64,000 nucleotides of DNA from Sipunculus nudus (lineage: Eukaryota > Annelida > Sipuncula > Golfingiida > Sipunculidae). This document shows positions 59,301-64,000 of this stretch, in pieces; the stretch's first letter is position 1, and each line of letters opens with the position of its first letter. The notes beneath the pieces are model-generated. The model made no database searches. It was not told the DNA's origin and saw only the letters and a list, made by a program, of their open reading frames with translations. The stretch covers positions 7,257,464-7,321,463 of the forward strand of contig CM049320.1 in assembly GCA_026874595.1 (NCBI GenBank), read 5' to 3'. A program made the translations under genes and the position numbers.

Positions 59301-60285
59301 TGTTGGCGAGGCAACCGCAGTCAAGCAGCATCCTTATAGTCTGAACCAGAAAAGCAAAAGTATCTACCAAATTAGGTTAAATATTTGCTGGACAATGATT
59401 TTATTTAACCTAGTAACATTTACTGGAGTTCACCATGTATTCTTGTGCCCAAACCAAAAGTTACCGTATGTGCACAGATTATCGAAAACTGAACTCTGTC
59501 ATGAAGACTGACACGTTCCCCATTCCCAGGATCAATGATTGTATTGATAGAGTCGGTAGCTCCAGATATGTTTCAAGTTTGACATGTTAACAGGATTCTG
59601 GCAAATTCCGCTGACAGAACGAGCGAAAGAAGTGTCCGCATTTGTCGCGCGCATGGACTGTGCCAGTATAAAGTTATGCCGTTTGGCATGAGGAACTCGC
59701 CCGCCACGTATCAGTGCCTCATCCATATGGTTGTCAAGGACATTCAGGGCTGAGGCGCATATATTAATGACCTCGTCGTGTACAGCGACACCTGGGAGAA
59801 GCATGTGCAATTTCTTCGTGAGCTCTTCGAAAGACTTTGCGAAGGAGGTCTGGCCATCAACTGGACATGCACAAGTAACATTTTTCTGCTGTAGCTGAAC
59901 CTTTGACTCATTTGTTAAAGAAGAAACAAAAGTTTGTATGGAATGTTCAGTGTGAAAATGCATTTCAGAATTTTGAAGCAATTCTGCCAAATTCACCAGC
60001 TTTAGCAGCTCCAGACTTTTCTGTACCTTTGAGTAAGCTGTAGATGCTAGTGATACTGCTGCTAGTGCTGTGTTGTTACAAGAAGGCAGTGATGGCATAG
60101 ATCATCCAATCTGTTATTTATCAAGAAAGTTTAATACCAACCAGACAAACAACTCCACTATTGAAAAATGATGTTTGGCTTTGATTTTGGCATTCCAACA
60201 TTTTGAAGTTTATGTTTCTTCATCAATCAAGCCTATCATTGTCTTCAGTGATCACAATCCCCTTACGTTCATGAACAAAGATTGT
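56363..60285 (+). mobile_element. Body of the Gmr1-like element, copy C
   Basis: Repeats gag remnant (56456), protease DTG (about 57375), integrase (58037-59007), reverse transcriptase (59157-59887, again with YIND at about 59760) and RNase H (59897-60285). In this copy the integrase C-terminal module keeps an 84-codon open frame (58754-59008), because a TGA present in copy A near 14529 reads GGA here. Truncation at 60285 is identical to copy A. Confidence 0.85.
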
Positions 60286-60776
60286 TGAGAGTGAAATCAA
60301 CTTCATCATCTCAATGATAAAGTTTCTTGCAGAATATTTCCCACAGATATGATTTAAAACATATGGGCAGCCTAAATATAGATTTTATTATCTCTATCAA
60401 AATATCACTATTATGATTTATATGCAGTTGCGCAAAAACTATCACGAAAGTTATCAGAACCTAACAAAGGAAGGTCTGTAACATAAGCTACAATGTTAAC
60501 AATGGCTTTTGTTACACTGTAATGAATCCTCTATGATTTGCTTCATGATCGGCTTGAATGATCAGCGTCTGCCTTGTCACAAACTCAGGCAACACAACCA
60601 TTTTCATATACATGTCTTACTAAGCATATGACGCTTCAGTAAATATTCATATCTCAGCAATGGGAAAATAATGTAAGAAAGTCTTCCACAACAAAACTGT
60701 CTGTGCCTTTACAACAGGTGAGGTCGTTGAAAAACGATATTCTAAAACAAGACATGGGCCACCTAAATACAGGAAG

Positions 60777-61949
60777 ATGGTTGTTAAAATGTACGGGCTG
60801 CTAATATGTGTTGGCATATACTATATTGTGCGGGATGCTTATATTTGAATTCGACCGGTTGTCTGCCTAAACAACTGTCTCGGGGTAAAATGACATGGAC
60901 TAACTTGACGAGGGGCAACTATCTCAGACCATTAACCATTAAATAACTCTACGACCGGGCTCAAAGTTAAGTAATTAATAAAGAAAATATTGTTTTTGAC
61001 AGCTAACCACTATGACAAATCAGTTGGTTTCGGGTTTGGGCAAGAAGCCTTCCGCCGTAATAATTGTAAGTTCAGAGACTGTGAAACAACAGATGATCGT
61101 TCAAAAATAAACCGCAGCAATGCAGTGATAGTTAACATGTTCAATATAAGATCTGTTGAGGAGATGCCAAAGTTCCGTCATCCGAACCAGGTATTTGTGT
61201 TTTTTTTTACCAAGGATTCCCCCTTGAAAACCCCCGGTCCGTTAACGCAATACAATGGGATCTTTAACCAAACACATACATTCAGTCATAATTCTGATAT
61301 TTATATTCCTTACGGATCATTGAGAAAGCTTATGAGGAATGTTCCTGAAAGGAAATTGGTTGATTATTCAAAAGGCAAGACTAAACTTGTTGAATGGGTT
61401 GTAAGCAAATGTCCAACAAAGAGCCACCGAGGAGAATACGTCAAGGAACTTGCAAAGCTTATAGACATGGATATATACGGAAGGTGTGGCACGCTGTACT
61501 GCGATGACAGAACATTCTGCCATTCCATGCTGAACGCCACATACAAATTTTACCTTTCATTCGAGGACAGTATTTGTAAAGATTATACATTAGAGAAACT
61601 TTGGAGAATTCTTAAACTGAATGTGGTGCCCGTCGTCCTTGACGGGTATGATTACAAGAAATATCTTCCAAATCAATCATTCATCGATATTACAGATTTT
61701 AAATCCCCGTCTGAACTAGCCGCATGTCTAAAATCTAGATTTGAATACTACATTGTACAATCAATATTTTGAATGGACAATATTATGATGTGCAAGTAAA
61801 GGGAACGGGTATTTGTGACATGTGAATTTCTGCACACCCATGAAAACTTTCACAAAGTCTACAAAAACATAGACCAATTTTGGAATGAAAAGGATTGTAC
61901 CCTAGCAGAAGTGTATTATGAAGGACACGCAAAGCTCAAATATCATTGA
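60777..61949 (+). pseudogene. Alpha-1,3-fucosyltransferase pseudogene, inverted copy (unit C)
   Basis: Copy of the pseudogene at 16420-17596, less damaged in its middle: one frame runs from 60990 to 61772 (260 codons), covering the stem, the GT10 motif (YKFYLSFEDSICKDYTLEKL) and SFIDITDFKSPSELAA. It still lacks a usable link to the anchor, where the frame is lost near 60830, and a 2-nt loss at about 61731 ends the catalytic region early. Copy A's TAA stop at 17322 and T-run frameshift are absent here, so those arose after the duplication. Confidence 0.87.
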
Positions 61950-63479
61950 TAAGAAAACCCCTTCAGGTTGATTTTTCAGATTGGTATCCATTTTATCTGG
62001 TTTTAGCTGCAATGAAGAAACCATTTTCAGCGCAGGTGTTACAGTTTGTTTGGTGTATGTATATGCTCTCTTTTCGTACCATGTTATTCTAAAAGGATTT
62101 CCTGAGCCATTGTTACCTTGATAAAAAGAAAGAAGCTAATGACTTGTTTCCTGCTGTACACGAGTTGCAGCTCATCCTTATAGCCAATTTTAATTTTCAT
62201 AGACTTTTAACTGTTCAAAGAGGAATGCTTTCACTGGATAATCTGTCAGTCTTAATTAAGAATCTAACAAAAATCAGATCCATACATATTATGGTTAAAT
62301 GTTTCCGTATCTATGAAAGTTGTAGAACCATTCATCTAACAGAAGTCGAACATAGTCGAATGTAGAAGAAAATGAGCATCCCAGCTAAATTTGTTTAAAA
62401 TGTTGTTATATGGAGATATAAACTTAAAACTTTGAGGCATGTTATTTTTTGTCATTTTGATAGAAATTTCAATTTGAACAGTTTTTTTTATACATACTTA
62501 AATCTGACTCAAAACTGCATCTGGTAATTAGGCGCAGTCAATTTACATCTACCCTCTATCAATCTACACTAGACCATTCGAGGTATTTGTAGTACACTGT
62601 TAACCACTAGGCCTAGAGTAATACACCTAAGCTCCCATACCATTACTAATAACATGTGTTTCTATTAAATCTTTAAACAATCTGGCCTCTTTTCAAAGAG
62701 TAAACTAAATTCCAATATACTTGCAAAAATGACCTGATCAGTCCCGAATAAGAATCTGCATACCAAATGTCCTTTTCTGGTCATAGATTAAAACATAGAC
62801 CTATACGGTCAATTGTTGCTGAGATATTGCTGAACACGTATGAAACCAAATTTTACTATAGCATCTAGCATTATGGCTGGAGCCTACCATGGCTCGGGTT
62901 ATGGACTCCCATATATTTTGTTCAATGTCAACACTCGTGGGGAAAAACCGTCAAATCCAACTGCAAACACAAGTATTTTTCTCTATGTATAATGGCTAAT
63001 ACTGGTAATTGCGTTGACAGACAAGAAAGAACTATTTCGAAACGATGCCAATTGTGTCCTAAGGGGATTTTTTCTACATTGTCTTGTTTTTGCGAAAGAT
63101 CTATCACAGCGGCACAGTCCAGAGTTAATCCGTCCCTCCGACGTGTGGGGTGGATCACTACTAGAACAAGATCAAGAAATATCCTAGTTATCACTTGGTC
63201 AATTGATGCCAGTTGACTCATTATAACTTTGTGGCATTTCAGTGAAATTTCTGATACCTTTACACCATTCAATTTCTTCTCTCCTGTGGAAGACTACACG
63301 GATCTTGCGTTTATATCCAGGTTATTATTCGTTACATTTTGGATAATTTAGACTGTTCCGCCTGTCTACAACTTCACATTTATGTTGTCTTCCAATTACG
63401 ATTAAACGACACTGACAAAAAAGGATTAACTTGACCTCTACAGTTGGGCTTGGTGGTGTATCGGTCATACGATTGCGCG
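61950..63479. other. Non-coding stretch, copy of 17597-19139
   Basis: No gene recognised. It matches copy A with a few single-base differences. Confidence 0.65.
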
Positions 63480-63850
63480 GCTTTATTGTTAATCAATGTT
63501 ATTTTATTTGAGTACAAAAGCTCTGCACCATAAAGTAAGCCTACACCTATCATCAGAATGTGCTTTTAAAGGACCATCTTCCTGGTTAATGTTTGGAGTT
63601 GTGCTGTTGTAGAAAATATTTTATACCTCAAACGACAGTACCTGTTGAAACGGTAAAGTTTAGTTATTGATACGCCGGCAGTCTTTCTGTGAAAGCTTTG
63701 TTTGGTTGTTATTTTTTAGTGGTAAAATCTGAATATTTAGTGAACCGTCGCATGCATGTTCAAACATTATCATGCAGTTGGTTGTGTTGTCGGAGTTTGT
63801 GGTCAGGGAGGTGAATGGATCATCAAAGTTGGTCATTGATGTAAATGTAA
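63480..63850 (-). pseudogene. Second relic of a fucosyltransferase N-terminus, copy C
   Basis: Near-identical to 19140-19500; see that entry for the weak evidence linking it to the FucT start region. Confidence 0.33.
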
Positions 63851-64000
63851 AATCTTTTGATGAAATAAGATTTTCGGTACAAAACAGTTTCTTTCAGAAG
63901 AATTAAGAAATACTAAATGAGGCGAATTACACTATTCGTATATTCTGTGTATTTTCATCATTTAACAAGGATATTCTGTTGACATCACCCCAGTTTCTTT
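63851..64000. other. Window edge within copy C
   Basis: Matches 19501-19648 of copy A; nothing else seen. Confidence 0.7.

Larger units (their letters stand above)
49180..64000. repeat. Segmental duplication, copy C (partner 4208-19648)
   Basis: Continues to the right window edge, so its true end is unseen. Relative to copy A it lacks about 100 bp near 49505, about 370 bp at 49937 and 152 bp at 51781. The remainder matches with rare single-base changes. Confidence 0.95.

Overview
This is an AT-rich animal nuclear window with long non-coding stretches, microsatellites and several eukaryotic retroelements (two Ty3/gypsy-type LTR elements, one L1-like LINE and possible DIRS-like debris). There is no bacterial operon structure. 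The only recognisable host genes are single-exon family GT10 alpha-1,3-fucosyltransferases (FucT). A large clustered FucT family plus this mix of elements suggests a marine invertebrate, perhaps a mollusc; that placement is inference.

The backbone is one locus present about three times. Unit A (1 to about 22,000) carries a broken FucT (3905-5254, -), an intact FucT (9819-10997, -), a decayed LTR element (11397-15928) and an inverted broken FucT (16420-17596, +). Unit B (36705-43196) is a shortened, more diverged copy with two broken FucTs. Unit C (49180 to the window end) is a nearly identical copy of 4208-19648, with an intact FucT at 54177-55355. Two FucT genes look functional; the others are pseudogenes or short relics.

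Between A and B lies about 15 kb of accessory DNA. It holds a G/C-homopolymer-rich tract (22370-23050), a GC-rich frame-broken gag-like region (23400-25480), a gag-less Ty3/gypsy element (25588-34244) with very long direct repeats, and unassigned AT-rich DNA to 36.25 kb. Between B and C sits a rearranged L1-like LINE (about 43197-49179), whose two ends coincide with the ends of units B and C.

The two LTR elements make an instructive contrast. The 27.4-31.8 kb element has the usual protease - reverse transcriptase - RNase H - integrase order. The element at 11.4-15.9 kb, duplicated at 55.8-60.3 kb, has protease - integrase - reverse transcriptase - RNase H, the order known from Gmr1-like elements. 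The first element's 3' LTR also looks compound: U3-R-[2 kb]-R-U5, where the 2 kb begins with GT and ends with AG. I found no CRISPR array, complete tRNA, rRNA or other stand-alone novel system.
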